A stretch of 64,000 nt of DNA from Lachnospiraceae bacterium (GTDB lineage Bacteria; Bacillota; Clostridia; Lachnospirales; Lachnospiraceae): the NCBI GenBank assembly GCA_024697065.1, contig JAILGE010000033.1, positions 20,378 to 84,377 on the forward strand. Reading direction: 5' to 3'. Below, piece after piece: positions 41,840 to 51,861 of the stretch. The notes under the pieces were generated by a model, which was not told the origin of the DNA, made no database searches, and saw only the letters and a list, made by a program, of their open reading frames with translations. The position numbers were made by a program, and so were the translations under genes. Within the stretch, counting starts at the first letter, position 1. The number at the start of each line of letters is the position of its first letter.

Positions 41840-42991
41840 ATGATCCTTGAATATAACCTCCAGTTCTTCGCGCAGGAAGGGCCGGGAGGAGAAAAAACCG
41901 AAGAGCCTACAGGCAAAAAACTTGATGATGCAAGGAAGGAAGGACAGGTTGCAAAAAGCCAGGAGATAGCCAGTTCCTTTACTTTGCTTGCGCTTTTTGT
42001 ATTGTTAAAGGCATGGCTTCCTACGACCGCCAGACAGCTGGGTGAGCTCTTTGAAGGTTTTTATGCCAGATTTGCTTATTTTTCTTCCCTTCCGGCATAT
42101 ACGGATGCTACCGATGCTTATTCAGACATGCTTGCATTTGCACTGATCCGCATAATGATCATCATGCTCCCGTTTCTGCTCATGTCTTTTATAGTGGCAT
42201 TTGTGTCGGATATTGCACAGGTTAAATGGAAGCCTACCAGAAAGCCTCTTGCACCCAAGCTTTCAAAGCTTAATCCCATTAACGGGATAAAGAGGATCTT
42301 CTCTCTGCAAAAGCTCGTAGAGGTATTGAAATCAGTACTTAAAATTGCAGTCATGTGCGGAATCATTTATAATGAAGTGGCGGATAACATAGGCGCTATC
42401 CTTATACTTTATGATGTTCCGCTCATACAGGGCGTGATCAGTGCGGGCAATCTTTTGATAGATACAGGGCTTAAGATAGCCGCTGTTTTTGTAGTTATTG
42501 CTTTTGCGGATTACGCATTCCAAAAGTGGAAATTCCATCGTGACATGAAGATGACAAAGCAGGAAGTCAAGGAAGAGTACAAGTCAACCGAAGGTGATCC
42601 ACAGATAAAGGGCAAGATACGTCAGAGAATGCAGGAAGCATCCAGAAGACGTATGATGAACAACCTGCCCAAGGCTGATGTCGTCATCACGAACCCTACT
42701 CATTTTGCAGTTGCCATAAGGTACGATAAGAGTATAGCCGAAGCTCCGTTGGTCATTGCCAAGGGTGCGGATTATATGGCTTTGAAGATCAGGGAGTCCG
42801 CTAAGGAATACAATATCCAGATAGTGGAAAACAAGCCGCTCGCCAGAGCGCTTTATGCCAATACTGAGATAGGGGATCAGATCCCGCCGGAGTTATATGT
42901 TCCGGTAGCGGAGATCCTTGCTGCTGTTTACAGGGCTGACGGAAGAGTCGGCGCAGACGGCAGGATAAGAGAAAAGGCAGATCAGAACTAA
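41840..42991 (+). CDS. flhB: Flagellar export substrate-specificity switch protein FlhB
   Basis: FlhB closes the export gate and changes substrate class after autocleavage. The 383 residues have four membrane helices (about 45-215) and a cytoplasmic C-terminal domain with the self-cleaving NPTH site at Asn285-His288 (VVITNPTHFAVAIRYD). The N-terminal EKTEEPTGKKLDDARKEGQVAKSQE is canonical. It interacts with FliK (29525) in the hook-to-filament switch. It starts with ATG after GGGAGTAGGG. Confidence 0.97.
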   Translation: MILEYNLQFFAQEGPGGEKTEEPTGKKLDDARKEGQVAKSQEIASSFTLLALFVLLKAWLPTTARQLGELFEGFYARFAYFSSLPAYTDATDAYSDMLAFALIRIMIIMLPFLLMSFIVAFVSDIAQVKWKPTRKPLAPKLSKLNPINGIKRIFSLQKLVEVLKSVLKIAVMCGIIYNEVADNIGAILILYDVPLIQGVISAGNLLIDTGLKIAAVFVVIAFADYAFQKWKFHRDMKMTKQEVKEEYKSTEGDPQIKGKIRQRMQEASRRRMMNNLPKADVVITNPTHFAVAIRYDKSIAEAPLVIAKGADYMALKIRESAKEYNIQIVENKPLARALYANTEIGDQIPPELYVPVAEILAAVYRADGRVGADGRIREKADQN

Positions 42992-43014
42992 GGGGGATCG
43001 GGGGAGTACCGTAA

Positions 43015-45096
43015 ATGCCGGCAGCATCACAGGCTAAGACAAATCCGAAGAAGAAGACGCTCGTAGCGGGAGATATGGTCGTTGCGGTCTATGTCATCGC
43101 GGCTTTTGTGATGATGATCGTGCCTATACCTTCATGGCTTTTGGACGTGCTCCTTGCCGTCAATATCGCTGTGGCATTCTCCGTACTTTTTTCATCAATG
43201 CTTTCCCAGGAAGCACTTGATATGTCATTTTTTCCCACAGTGCTTTTGTTCACAACACTCTTTCGAATATCACTCAATATCTCATCAACAAGACTGATAC
43301 TTACTACCGGTTCACCGGGTAATGTTGTAGAGACCTTCGGACAGTTCGTCGGAGGCGGCGATCTGGTAATGGGTATCATTGTTTATGCGATCCTTCTCAT
43401 CGTGCAGTTCATGGTAATAAATAAAGGTTCCGAGCGAGTTGCGGAAGTAACGGCGAGATTTACGCTGGATGCCATGCCGGGTAAGCAGATGGCCATCGAT
43501 GCCGATCTCAATACCGGAGCGATAGATGATAAGGAAGCCAAGCGCAGACGTGACAAGATCCAGGAAGAAGCAAGCTTCTTCGGTTCCATGGACGGTGCCG
43601 TGAAATACGTTAAGGGAGATGCGACAGCAGGTCTTCTCATATCGGCGGTTAATATCGTCGGCGGTATCGCAATGGGGATGTTAAGAAGAGGGATGCCTCT
43701 GCAGGATGCGCTTAATACTTACACGATCCTGACCATCGGTGACGGTCTGGTATCGGCCATACCGTCGCTTCTCATATCCCTTGCAACAGGTGTCCTTGTT
43801 ACAAAGGGATCCAAGGATGCGGACTTCGGAAACATCCTTTTAAAGCAGCTCTTCGGTCTGCCCAAGGCAATGTATATCGTCGGCGCCGTACTTGCTGGTC
43901 TCGGTATCATCACGCCTCTCCAGACATTTATCTTTGTACCTTTGGGTATAGCCTTCATCATAATGGCAAAACGTATGGATACCATGATGAAGACTGCCAA
44001 AGTGGAAGAGGCTGTGGAAGAGCAGGAGATAACGGAAGCGGAGGAGATAAGGAAACCGGAAAATGTAACCTCTCTTCTTTCCGTGGATCCCATAGAACTG
44101 GAATTCGGTTACGGTATCATACCTCTTGCGGACGTCAGCCAGGGCGGAGATCTGCTTGACCGAGTGGTAATGATAAGGCGTCAGATAGCGCTGGAACTTG
44201 GTACGGTAGTGCCCATCATCCGTTTGAGAGATAACATACAGCTTAATCCGAATCAGTACATAATCAAGATAAAGGGAATACAGTGCTCCGAAGGTGAAAT
44301 ACTCTTTGACCATTACCTGGCCATGAATCCCGGAAATGTTGAGGAAGAGATCACGGGTATCCCCACAGTAGAACCTTCTTTCCATCTGCCTGCATTGTGG
44401 ATCACGGAAGGACAGAGGGAAAGAGCGGAGTCTTTGGGCTATACCGTTGTGGATCCGCCATCCATCATAGCTACGCATCTTACCGAGATAATCAAAGCGC
44501 ATATCGCAGAGCTCCTTACCAGACAGGATGTGCAGTCCCTTGTCGATAATCTCAAGGAATCCAATCCCGCTATCGTGGAGGAACTTACTCCAAAGCTTTT
44601 GGGATTGGGAGAGATCCAGAAAGTCCTCCAGAACCTTCTGGCGGAAGGTATTTCCATCAGGGATCTGTTATCCATCTTCGAAGCACTGGCAGACAGAGCC
44701 GCAACCACAAGGGATACGGATCTCCTTACGGAATATGTGCGTCAGGCGCTTAAGCGGGCTATCTCCAGCCGATATTTTGCGGGAATGGATATGGCGCAGG
44801 TAATAACACTTGATCCCAAACTCGAACAGGAGATCATGCAGTCAGTCAAGCAGTCAGAGCAGGGGGCATATATCACGCTTGCTCCGGACAGGATAAGAGC
44901 CATCATAGACAGTACGGGCAAAGCTGTGGAAAAGCTCGAGAACATGGGCCACAATGCCATAGTCTTAACAAGTCCGGTAGTCCGTATGTATTACCGAAAA
45001 ATAACAGAGGATTACTACAAAGATCTTGTTGTTTTGTCGTATAATGAAGTGGAGAGCGATGTCCAGCTGCAAAGCATCGGAACAGTGAGTGCATAA
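43015..45096 (+). CDS. flhA: Flagellar export gate protein FlhA
   Basis: FlhA forms the nonameric ring that receives chaperone-cargo complexes and couples export to proton flow. The 693 residues comprise about eight membrane helices (30-325) with LFRISLNISSTRLIL and the long conserved loop GKQMAIDADLNTG...AKRRRDKIQEEASFFGSMDGA. The cytoplasmic domain (345-693) follows, with VPIIRLRDNIQLNPNQY and a C-terminal ring-building part. Normal length. It starts 23 bases after flhB and ends three bases before flhF. Confidence 0.97.
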   Translation: MPAASQAKTNPKKKTLVAGDMVVAVYVIAAFVMMIVPIPSWLLDVLLAVNIAVAFSVLFSSMLSQEALDMSFFPTVLLFTTLFRISLNISSTRLILTTGSPGNVVETFGQFVGGGDLVMGIIVYAILLIVQFMVINKGSERVAEVTARFTLDAMPGKQMAIDADLNTGAIDDKEAKRRRDKIQEEASFFGSMDGAVKYVKGDATAGLLISAVNIVGGIAMGMLRRGMPLQDALNTYTILTIGDGLVSAIPSLLISLATGVLVTKGSKDADFGNILLKQLFGLPKAMYIVGAVLAGLGIITPLQTFIFVPLGIAFIIMAKRMDTMMKTAKVEEAVEEQEITEAEEIRKPENVTSLLSVDPIELEFGYGIIPLADVSQGGDLLDRVVMIRRQIALELGTVVPIIRLRDNIQLNPNQYIIKIKGIQCSEGEILFDHYLAMNPGNVEEEITGIPTVEPSFHLPALWITEGQRERAESLGYTVVDPPSIIATHLTEIIKAHIAELLTRQDVQSLVDNLKESNPAIVEELTPKLLGLGEIQKVLQNLLAEGISIRDLLSIFEALADRAATTRDTDLLTEYVRQALKRAISSRYFAGMDMAQVITLDPKLEQEIMQSVKQSEQGAYITLAPDRIRAIIDSTGKAVEKLENMGHNAIVLTSPVVRMYYRKITEDYYKDLVVLSYNEVESDVQLQSIGTVSA

Positions 45097-45099
45097 ATT

Positions 45100-46416
45100 A
45101 TGATCTTAAAAAAATACACAGCCGATACAACCGAAAAGGCACTTGATCTTGCAAAGAAAGAACTTGGCGAAGATGTTATCCTGATGCATTCCAAGAATGT
45201 CAAACCGTCGGGAATATTTTCCATCTTCAGAAAAGCAAAAATAGAAGTAACCGTTGCCAAGGAAGAATACGATGATAAGGCAGAGGCCAAGGCCAAAGCC
45301 ATGGAAGCCGATATCAGAGAAGGTATCGCATCCATAGACCGTGCGAGACAGAAAGCGGAAAGTGCCGCTGCTCCGGAGAAGGATACACAGGGCGCAGCTG
45401 CGGACTCAGAGAACTACGCGGGACGGAATATCAGATTCGGTATGCCTGAAAATGAGATCATTTATACCGAAGAGAAGAAGAATGTTGAGAGCAGGCTCGA
45501 TAATATCCAAAGCCTCCTTGAACAGAAGCTTTCCAAAGACAGTCAGCTACGTGAAGAGGAGCAGAGGCGTGCGGAGGAAGCGCTGCGTGAACGTGAGGAT
45601 GCAAACAATGCCAAGCGCAGCAAGTTCGATGAATTCTTAAAGCTTATCTATAAGATGCTCGTGGATAATGAAGTGACGGAGACTGTTGCCAATCAGATGC
45701 TGGATGAGATAGAACCGAATTTCAGTGACGACATCAGGATCGAACATATCCTGGCAGATATCTATCAGAAGATCATATTAAAGTTCGGTAAGTCTGAATG
45801 CATAGAGCCTTCGACGGGCGGTGCAAAGGTGATATTTCTTGTGGGTCCCACAGGTGTGGGCAAGACCACAACCCTTGCCAAGATAGCGGCCAATCTAAAG
45901 CTCGTTAAGCATAAGCGTGTTGCCATGTTTACAACCGATACATACAGGATATCGGCAGCAGAACAGTTGAGGACTTACTCTACCATACTGGATGCACCTT
46001 TCCAGATAGTATACAAGGCAGAGGAGATGGTGGATTTTTACAAGGAGTATAAAGATTATGATTATATCCTTGTGGATACCATCGGTCATTCACATCATAA
46101 TGAAGAACTTAAGGAGCTGACGAATACATTTCTTCATGCTTTTGAAGGCATTGCTGAAAGTGAGATCTATCTTGTACTTTCCGCCACAACGAAATACAGG
46201 GATCTCGTTGCCATTGCCAATTCATATAATGATATAACACCCTACAGGCTTATATTTACAAAGCTTGACGAGACAGACGCCCAGGGCAATCTGTTAAACC
46301 TCAGGATGCATACCCATGCTCCCATGAGCTATGTTACCAACGGACAGAATGTTCCCGGAGACATAAGCGTATTCGATGCACAGGAAACGGTTAAGAAACT
46401 TTTAGGCGGACATTGA
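45100..46416 (+). CDS. flhF: Flagellar SRP-like GTPase FlhF
   Basis: FlhF is an SRP-family GTPase that with FlhG sets flagellar position and number. The 438 residues have an N-terminal basic domain (MILKKYTADTTEKALDLAKKELG), a coiled middle and an NG GTPase domain. In that domain are P-loop LVGPTGVGKTTTLAKIAA, AEQLRTYS, FTKLDETDAQGN and the G3 box. The G3 box reads DTIGHSHHN instead of the usual DTAGRS, a change at two positions normally conserved in SRP GTPases. The stop TGA overlaps flhG's ATG. Confidence 0.94.
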   Translation: MILKKYTADTTEKALDLAKKELGEDVILMHSKNVKPSGIFSIFRKAKIEVTVAKEEYDDKAEAKAKAMEADIREGIASIDRARQKAESAAAPEKDTQGAAADSENYAGRNIRFGMPENEIIYTEEKKNVESRLDNIQSLLEQKLSKDSQLREEEQRRAEEALREREDANNAKRSKFDEFLKLIYKMLVDNEVTETVANQMLDEIEPNFSDDIRIEHILADIYQKIILKFGKSECIEPSTGGAKVIFLVGPTGVGKTTTLAKIAANLKLVKHKRVAMFTTDTYRISAAEQLRTYSTILDAPFQIVYKAEEMVDFYKEYKDYDYILVDTIGHSHHNEELKELTNTFLHAFEGIAESEIYLVLSATTKYRDLVAIANSYNDITPYRLIFTKLDETDAQGNLLNLRMHTHAPMSYVTNGQNVPGDISVFDAQETVKKLLGGH

Positions 46417-47315
46417 TGGCAGACCAGGCAGAACAGTTAAGAAATATAATAAAGTCGGATGCGGGTGCAAAGGCGTTAAATACCAGACCTCTTGCACGTG
46501 TTATGACAGTGACCAGCGGAAAGGGAGGAGTAGGCAAATCCAACACCTCCATCAATCTTGCTATCCAGTTCCGTGCAATGGGAAAGCGTGTGATCATCCT
46601 GGATGCTGATTTCGGTCTGGCCAATATCGAGATAATGTTCGGGACCATGCCGAAGCATAATCTTTCCGATCTTATCTATCAGCACAAGAATATCAAAGAC
46701 ATCATTACCTGGGGCCCGGGAGATGTGGGATTTATCTCGGGCGGATCGGGTATAGACGGTCTTTCGAACCTAAGCAAAGGTGATCTGACATATATCATCC
46801 AGAACCTGGCTCAGCTCGATGCTATGGCGGATGTGATAATAATAGATACCGGCGCGGGCATATCCGATGCCGTACTTGAATTCCTTGTTGCCAGCGGCGA
46901 GATACTCCTTGTGACCACACCGGAGCCCACATCCATCACGGACTCATATTCACTGCTAAAGGCACTTAACAGACATCCGCGTTTTTCCAGGAATAATACA
47001 CAGATCAAAGTCATCACCAACCGTGTTGAGAACGAACGGGAAGGTGAGGTATTGTTCAGCAAGCTGAATGTGGTAGTCGGCAGATATCTCGGACTTCCGA
47101 TCACATTTTTGGGATCGGTGCCTCAGGATAAGATGCTTTCGCAATCGGTCATGCAGCAGCTGCCCGTATCACTTGCCCATCCGGGAGCGAAATCTGCGGA
47201 AGCTTACAGTATATTGGCAGAGAAACTTATCAATCCCGAATCGGACAGAACTTTAAAAAAGAGAGGAATGGCCGCTTTCTTTTCACATATTGTGGCCAAT
47301 AAGAGGAATTTATGA
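46416..47315 (+). CDS. flhG: Flagellar number regulator FlhG (MinD/ParA-type ATPase)
   Basis: A MinD-like membrane-associated ATPase that activates FlhF GTPase and limits flagellar number. The 299 residues show the deviant Walker A TSGKGGVGKSNTSINLA, the switch II region IIIDTGAGIS and a C-terminal amphipathic helix-like end for membrane binding. The N-terminal DQAEQLRNI carries the FlhF-activating motif region. I chose ATG 46416, overlapping the flhF stop by one base; a TTG three bases earlier is in frame. It overlaps ycgR by four bases. Confidence 0.94.
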   Translation: MADQAEQLRNIIKSDAGAKALNTRPLARVMTVTSGKGGVGKSNTSINLAIQFRAMGKRVIILDADFGLANIEIMFGTMPKHNLSDLIYQHKNIKDIITWGPGDVGFISGGSGIDGLSNLSKGDLTYIIQNLAQLDAMADVIIIDTGAGISDAVLEFLVASGEILLVTTPEPTSITDSYSLLKALNRHPRFSRNNTQIKVITNRVENEREGEVLFSKLNVVVGRYLGLPITFLGSVPQDKMLSQSVMQQLPVSLAHPGAKSAEAYSILAEKLINPESDRTLKKRGMAAFFSHIVANKRNL

Positions 47316-48043
47316 CATTTCAGGACATTATAAGGCCCGGCGTGCGCACCGATATCGAACCCGTGATTCCGGGGGATGAAGTTGACGAGGCTAAGGAAAA
47401 GAAAACTTATATCACAAGGGTTTACGATATACCCGAGGATGACGATGTGGTGGAGCTTGTTATGCCCATGGACGGAACGAGACTTATTGTTCTGGATCCC
47501 GGCAGCAGATTCAGGCTATTCTTCTATGCCGCAAAGGGGATCTACGCATGCGAGGCCGAGGTTGTGGACCGGGGAAATATCGATGGTGTGGCGGTGGCTG
47601 TCCTGGAGCCTTTAACAGATCTTGAAAAGGTGCAGCGCAGAGAGTTTTTCAGATACAACACCGTGGTGGGAATGACTGCCAGAATGCTTGATGACAGGCA
47701 GGAAGCACTTTATCTGGAAAAGCATACACTTGATGCTTTATCCGTACCCGATGAAAAGTGTGTGATCGTTGATCTTAGCGGCGGCGGAATGAGATTCATC
47801 TCATCCAGAAAATTTCCCAAAGGATGCCTTATCCATGCGAGATTTGTACTGAACATACAGGGAAACGGAAGATGCTATGATACGGTGCTCAGGATACTTT
47901 ATACAGATCCGGTGCTGGGCAATCCAAAGAATATGGAATACAGAGGTCAATTCCTCTTCCTTGAGGGCGGAGACCGTGAAGATATAATCCGCTATATTTT
48001 TGAAGAACAACGCAAGGAAAGACAGAGAAAAACCGGAAATTAA
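47312..48043 (+). CDS. ycgR: Cyclic di-GMP-binding flagellar brake protein (YcgR, PilZ domain)
   Basis: A YcgR-type protein that slows or halts the motor when cyclic di-GMP is high. The 243 residues contain an N-terminal YcgR domain (about 25-110) and a PilZ domain. The PilZ ligand motif is visible as RREFFR (RxxxR, near 110) and DLSGGGMRF (DxSxxG, near 155). It overlaps flhG by ATGA and precedes cheB. It gives the operon a direct second-messenger input that may also tie it to the type IV pili 35 kb upstream, though the sequence shows no direct link. Confidence 0.9.
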   Translation: MTFQDIIRPGVRTDIEPVIPGDEVDEAKEKKTYITRVYDIPEDDDVVELVMPMDGTRLIVLDPGSRFRLFFYAAKGIYACEAEVVDRGNIDGVAVAVLEPLTDLEKVQRREFFRYNTVVGMTARMLDDRQEALYLEKHTLDALSVPDEKCVIVDLSGGGMRFISSRKFPKGCLIHARFVLNIQGNGRCYDTVLRILYTDPVLGNPKNMEYRGQFLFLEGGDREDIIRYIFEEQRKERQRKTGN

Positions 48044-48093
48044 TGTATAATATTACCAATATATCTACTTGCTGAAACAAGGAGTTTGACAAA

Positions 48094-49164
48094 ATGCCCA
48101 AAAAAATTTTGATTATTGATGACTCTGCACTCATGCGAAGAATGCTGTGTGATATAATCAACGCAGACAGTCGGTTTTGTGCCGAAGCTACTGCAAGAGA
48201 CGGGCTTGATGCGTTGGAGATACTAAAGACCCGGTCTTTTGACGGAATCATAACCGATATCAATATGCCGAGGATGAACGGCCTTGATTTCCTTAGGGAA
48301 TTGGAGAAGCAGAAACGCGAAGAGCGCGTTATGGTGCTTTCTTCGGATACAGCGGAAGGCGCAAAGGTCACAATGGATGCCCTGGAACTCGGCGCGATCG
48401 ATTTCATACAGAAACCGCAGGGCTCATTTATATCAAACAACAAGGAATTCCAGAGAGAATTCTTCGAGATACTTGAAGCGGTCCTTTTTTCAAATAAGGC
48501 GGCCGCAAGTGCATCAAGAATAAGATCCTCGGCGGCGGTAAAGCCGCAGACTGCGGGAACGGTTTCCGACAGCAGAGAAGGAAAAGGGCGCAAGATAGTA
48601 GCTATCGCCAGCTCCACCGGAGGCCCGAAAGCCCTTCAGGCTGTGATACCAAAGCTTCCGGAGAATCTGGATGCACCGGTATTGATCGTTCAACATATGC
48701 CTAAGGGCTTTACAAAGACACTGGCTGACAGACTTAATGCAATGAGCCGGGTGAAAGTAACGGAGGCCGAAGAGGGCGAGACCCTGGAAAAGGGACATGT
48801 ATATATCGCAAGGGCGGGGGCTCACATGAAATGCGAAGAATACATGGGAAAGCCGATGATCCTTTACTCCGACGAGCCCAACAGAGAAGGTGTTAAGCCA
48901 TGTGCCAATTATATGTACGAATCACTTATCGACTCATCGTTTTATTCGGTGGTCTGCGTGGTGCTTACGGGAATGGGACATGACGGTACCGAAGGTATTA
49001 AGAATCTTGCGGCGAAGAAAAAGACTTTCATCATCGCCGAAGATGCCAAAGATTGTGTTGTCAACGGAATGCCTGGCAGCATAGTCGCCACGGGTATGGT
49101 GAATCAGATCTCCGATCTGGATCATATAGCAGAGGACATAGTAAAGAATGTGGGGGTAAGATGA
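48094..49164 (+). CDS. cheB: Chemotaxis response regulator and protein-glutamate methylesterase CheB
   Basis: CheB removes methyl groups from, or deamidates, chemoreceptors to reset sensitivity. The receiver domain (1-125) has Asp9, Asp10 and phosphoacceptor Asp55 (ITDINMPRMNG). The methylesterase domain (about 165-350) has the catalytic serine in IASSTGGPKAL, the histidine in VQHMPKGFT and the aspartate in LTGMGHDGTEG. The 356-residue length is normal. The counter-enzyme CheR is not in this window. cheA follows after one base. Confidence 0.96.
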   Translation: MPKKILIIDDSALMRRMLCDIINADSRFCAEATARDGLDALEILKTRSFDGIITDINMPRMNGLDFLRELEKQKREERVMVLSSDTAEGAKVTMDALELGAIDFIQKPQGSFISNNKEFQREFFEILEAVLFSNKAAASASRIRSSAAVKPQTAGTVSDSREGKGRKIVAIASSTGGPKALQAVIPKLPENLDAPVLIVQHMPKGFTKTLADRLNAMSRVKVTEAEEGETLEKGHVYIARAGAHMKCEEYMGKPMILYSDEPNREGVKPCANYMYESLIDSSFYSVVCVVLTGMGHDGTEGIKNLAAKKKTFIIAEDAKDCVVNGMPGSIVATGMVNQISDLDHIAEDIVKNVGVR

Positions 49165-49165
49165 C

Positions 49166-51349
49166 ATGGATGTAAGCCAATATCTTGACATTTTCCTTGA
49201 CGAGAGCAGGGAACATCTCCAGAGTCTGAACAACAACATGCTTGAGTTGGAGCAGGATTCCGAGAACATGGATACGATCAATGAGATCTTCCGTTCGGCA
49301 CATACTTTAAAGGGTATGGCGGGAACCATGGGCTTCAAGCGCATGCAGACTCTTACGCATGACATGGAGAATGTATTCTCCGAGGTGCGTGACGGAAACC
49401 TCAAGGTCAACTCCGATATGATAGACGTGCTCTTCCAGTGCCTTGATGCACTTGAAGGTTACGTAACGATCATACAGGAAACATCTGATGAGGGTGACAA
49501 CGATAACCAGCCTATCATCAATGCGCTTAATTCCTGCTTAACAGGCAAGAAGGCAGAGGCAGCCGCTCCTGCGGAAGAAAAGCCTGCAAAGAAGTCCGGC
49601 GGTAAGAAGGGGACAAAGTCCAAAGCTGCAAAGGCTGATGCCAAAACTGACGAGGAGAAGAAAGAAGAAGCTCCCGCTCCTGCACCCGCTGTCAGCATGA
49701 AGCTTTCAGAGGAAGAGCAGAAGGCTGTTGAAGATGCGATGATGGCCAATAGGAAGCTTTTCCATATCACAGTTACCGTTCAGGATACATGTCTGCTCAA
49801 AGCAGCCCGTGCTTTCCTCGTATTCAAAGCGATCGAAGATCACGGTGAAGTTCTTGCCACCAATCCTTCCACACAGGATATCGAAGATGAAAAATTCGAT
49901 TTTGTTTTCCAGATATTGATAGCTACTGACGGTGAGATCCAGCCTATACTTGATGCCATAAAGACAGTATCGGAGATAGGCGACGCTGTCGGTGTTCCTT
50001 TTAGCGGTGAATCTGCGGTTTCAGCGGAAGAACAGCCCGAAGAGGAAAAAGCTGCTGCCGATACCGAAGAGAAAGAAACCAAGGAAGAGAAGGCAGAGAC
50101 ACTTCCCGCTCCGAAGGAAAAGGCTGCAACGCCCGCTCCTGCGGCAGCACAGACTCCTGCTGCGGCTCCTGCCAAGAAGCCTGCGGGTAAGCCTGCTGTT
50201 AACAGAACAGTACGAGTTGATATCGAGAAGCTTGATTCGCTGATGAACCTTGTCAGCGAGCTTATCATAGCCAAGAATTCGCTTGTAAGCTCCGCTACAA
50301 GTCTTGGCAATAACAGCAATCAGCTCAATGACCATATCGAGTATCTCGAGAGTGTTACCACCAATCTTCATGAATCCGTTATGAAGGTTCGAATGGTGCC
50401 CATCGAGTCTGTTGTTACCAAGTTCCCTCGTATGATCAGAGATCTTTCAAAGAAGCTCAACAAGCCTATCGAGCTGTATATGACAGGTGAGGACACAGAG
50501 CTTGACCGTACCGTGGTTGATGAGATCGGCGATCCTCTGATGCATCTCCTCAGAAATTCCGCGGATCACGGAATCGAAGAACCCGAGATCAGAGCACAGA
50601 GAGGAAAGCCGGAAGTAGGTTCCATTTACCTCGATGCATATCAGGACGGTAATAACGTTGTTATCGAAGTTAAGGATGACGGTAACGGTATAGATGTTGA
50701 AGCAGTTAAGAGAAAGGCTGTGGAAAGAGGCGTTATCACGGAAGATCAGGCAGCTGTTATGGACGACAACGATATCATCCGTCTCTTATTCCTTCCCAGC
50801 TTCTCGACAGCAAAGAAGGTTACCGATGTATCCGGACGAGGTGTCGGTCTTGATGTTGTTAAGAGCAAGATCGAATCACTTTCCGGTGAGGTAGATGTAA
50901 AGAGTAAGCTCGGTGAGGGATCTACCTTCAGTATCAGACTTCCTCTTACACTTGCCATTATCCAGGCACTCATGGTTGTTGTCGGTGATGAGAAGTATGC
51001 TATCGCCCTTGGCGGTATCCAGACCATTGAGGATATAAGCCCCAGCGATATCAAGACTGTTCAGGGCAGTGAAGTCATCAATCTGAGAGGAAGTGTCATC
51101 CCTCTTGTCAGACTGGACAAGGTTGTCGGTGTTGAATCCAAGCGCAGTCCCGAGGATAACATGGTAGTCGTTATCGCTAAGAAGGGCGACAAGCTTGCAG
51201 GTTTCATAGTCGATGAGCTCATCGGACAGCAGGAGATCGTTATCAAGTCCATGGGTAAATATATCAACAAGTGCAAATTTATCAGTGGCGCTACGATCCT
51301 TGGTGACGGCGAGATCGCACTCATCATTGACGCTAATGCACTGATGTAA
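49166..51349 (+). CDS. cheA: Chemotaxis histidine kinase CheA
   Basis: The central kinase of chemotaxis, phosphorylating CheY and CheB. In 727 residues: a P1 domain with phospho-His46 (SAHTLKGMAG), a low-complexity linker (about 130-170), a P2 response-regulator docking domain (about 175-270) and a Glu/Ala/Pro linker (290-345). P3 dimerisation (350-410), the P4 ATPase (HLLRNSADHGIE, DDGNGID, GRGVGLDVV) and the P5 CheW-like domain to the end complete it. All catalytic boxes are intact. It follows cheB by one base and precedes cheW. Confidence 0.97.
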   Translation: MDVSQYLDIFLDESREHLQSLNNNMLELEQDSENMDTINEIFRSAHTLKGMAGTMGFKRMQTLTHDMENVFSEVRDGNLKVNSDMIDVLFQCLDALEGYVTIIQETSDEGDNDNQPIINALNSCLTGKKAEAAAPAEEKPAKKSGGKKGTKSKAAKADAKTDEEKKEEAPAPAPAVSMKLSEEEQKAVEDAMMANRKLFHITVTVQDTCLLKAARAFLVFKAIEDHGEVLATNPSTQDIEDEKFDFVFQILIATDGEIQPILDAIKTVSEIGDAVGVPFSGESAVSAEEQPEEEKAAADTEEKETKEEKAETLPAPKEKAATPAPAAAQTPAAAPAKKPAGKPAVNRTVRVDIEKLDSLMNLVSELIIAKNSLVSSATSLGNNSNQLNDHIEYLESVTTNLHESVMKVRMVPIESVVTKFPRMIRDLSKKLNKPIELYMTGEDTELDRTVVDEIGDPLMHLLRNSADHGIEEPEIRAQRGKPEVGSIYLDAYQDGNNVVIEVKDDGNGIDVEAVKRKAVERGVITEDQAAVMDDNDIIRLLFLPSFSTAKKVTDVSGRGVGLDVVKSKIESLSGEVDVKSKLGEGSTFSIRLPLTLAIIQALMVVVGDEKYAIALGGIQTIEDISPSDIKTVQGSEVINLRGSVIPLVRLDKVVGVESKRSPEDNMVVVIAKKGDKLAGFIVDELIGQQEIVIKSMGKYINKCKFISGATILGDGEIALIIDANALM

Positions 51350-51364
51350 GGGGGGGCATCGGAT

Positions 51365-51814
51365 ATGGATAATCAGTTAAGCACAACCTTAAATGATACT
51401 ACACAGTACATCGTTATCAACCTGGGTACCGAGCAGTACGGTATCGATATCAAATATATCGATAATATCGTCAGGATGCAGCAGATAACGAGGGTTCCTC
51501 AGGTATCACCTTACTGGAAGGGGGTTATTAATCTTCGTGGTGAGGTTATCCCCGTAATGAGTCTTCGTATAAAGATGGGGATGGAGTCCGATGAGGCTAC
51601 CAAGAATACAAGGATAATCATAATCAAAATGGATCAGCATGAGCCTATCGGTGTAATGGTTGATTCCGTTAAAGAAGTTGTTACGCTCTCAACTTCAGAG
51701 ATAGAGCGTGTTCCGCAGGATTCCAGAGAAAACGGATATGTATGCGGAATAGGCAAACAGGAACAGGGACTTATTTCCTTACTGGACATCGAACTGGTAT
51801 TACAGGATATGTAA
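51365..51814 (+). CDS. cheW: Chemotaxis coupling protein CheW
   Basis: An SH3-like adaptor linking receptors to CheA. The 149 residues form the CheW fold with QYIVINLGTEQYGIDIKYID, VSPYWKGVINLRGEVIPVMSLRIKMG and GVMVDSVKEVVTL, all family marks. GGGGGGCAT lies before the start. It is located directly after cheA, in the array-forming gene group. Confidence 0.96.
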   Translation: MDNQLSTTLNDTTQYIVINLGTEQYGIDIKYIDNIVRMQQITRVPQVSPYWKGVINLRGEVIPVMSLRIKMGMESDEATKNTRIIIIKMDQHEPIGVMVDSVKEVVTLSTSEIERVPQDSRENGYVCGIGKQEQGLISLLDIELVLQDM

Positions 51815-51861
51815 TACTTTCAACCTGAGCGGAAATTAATTTTCGGAGAGGTTTCACGAAC

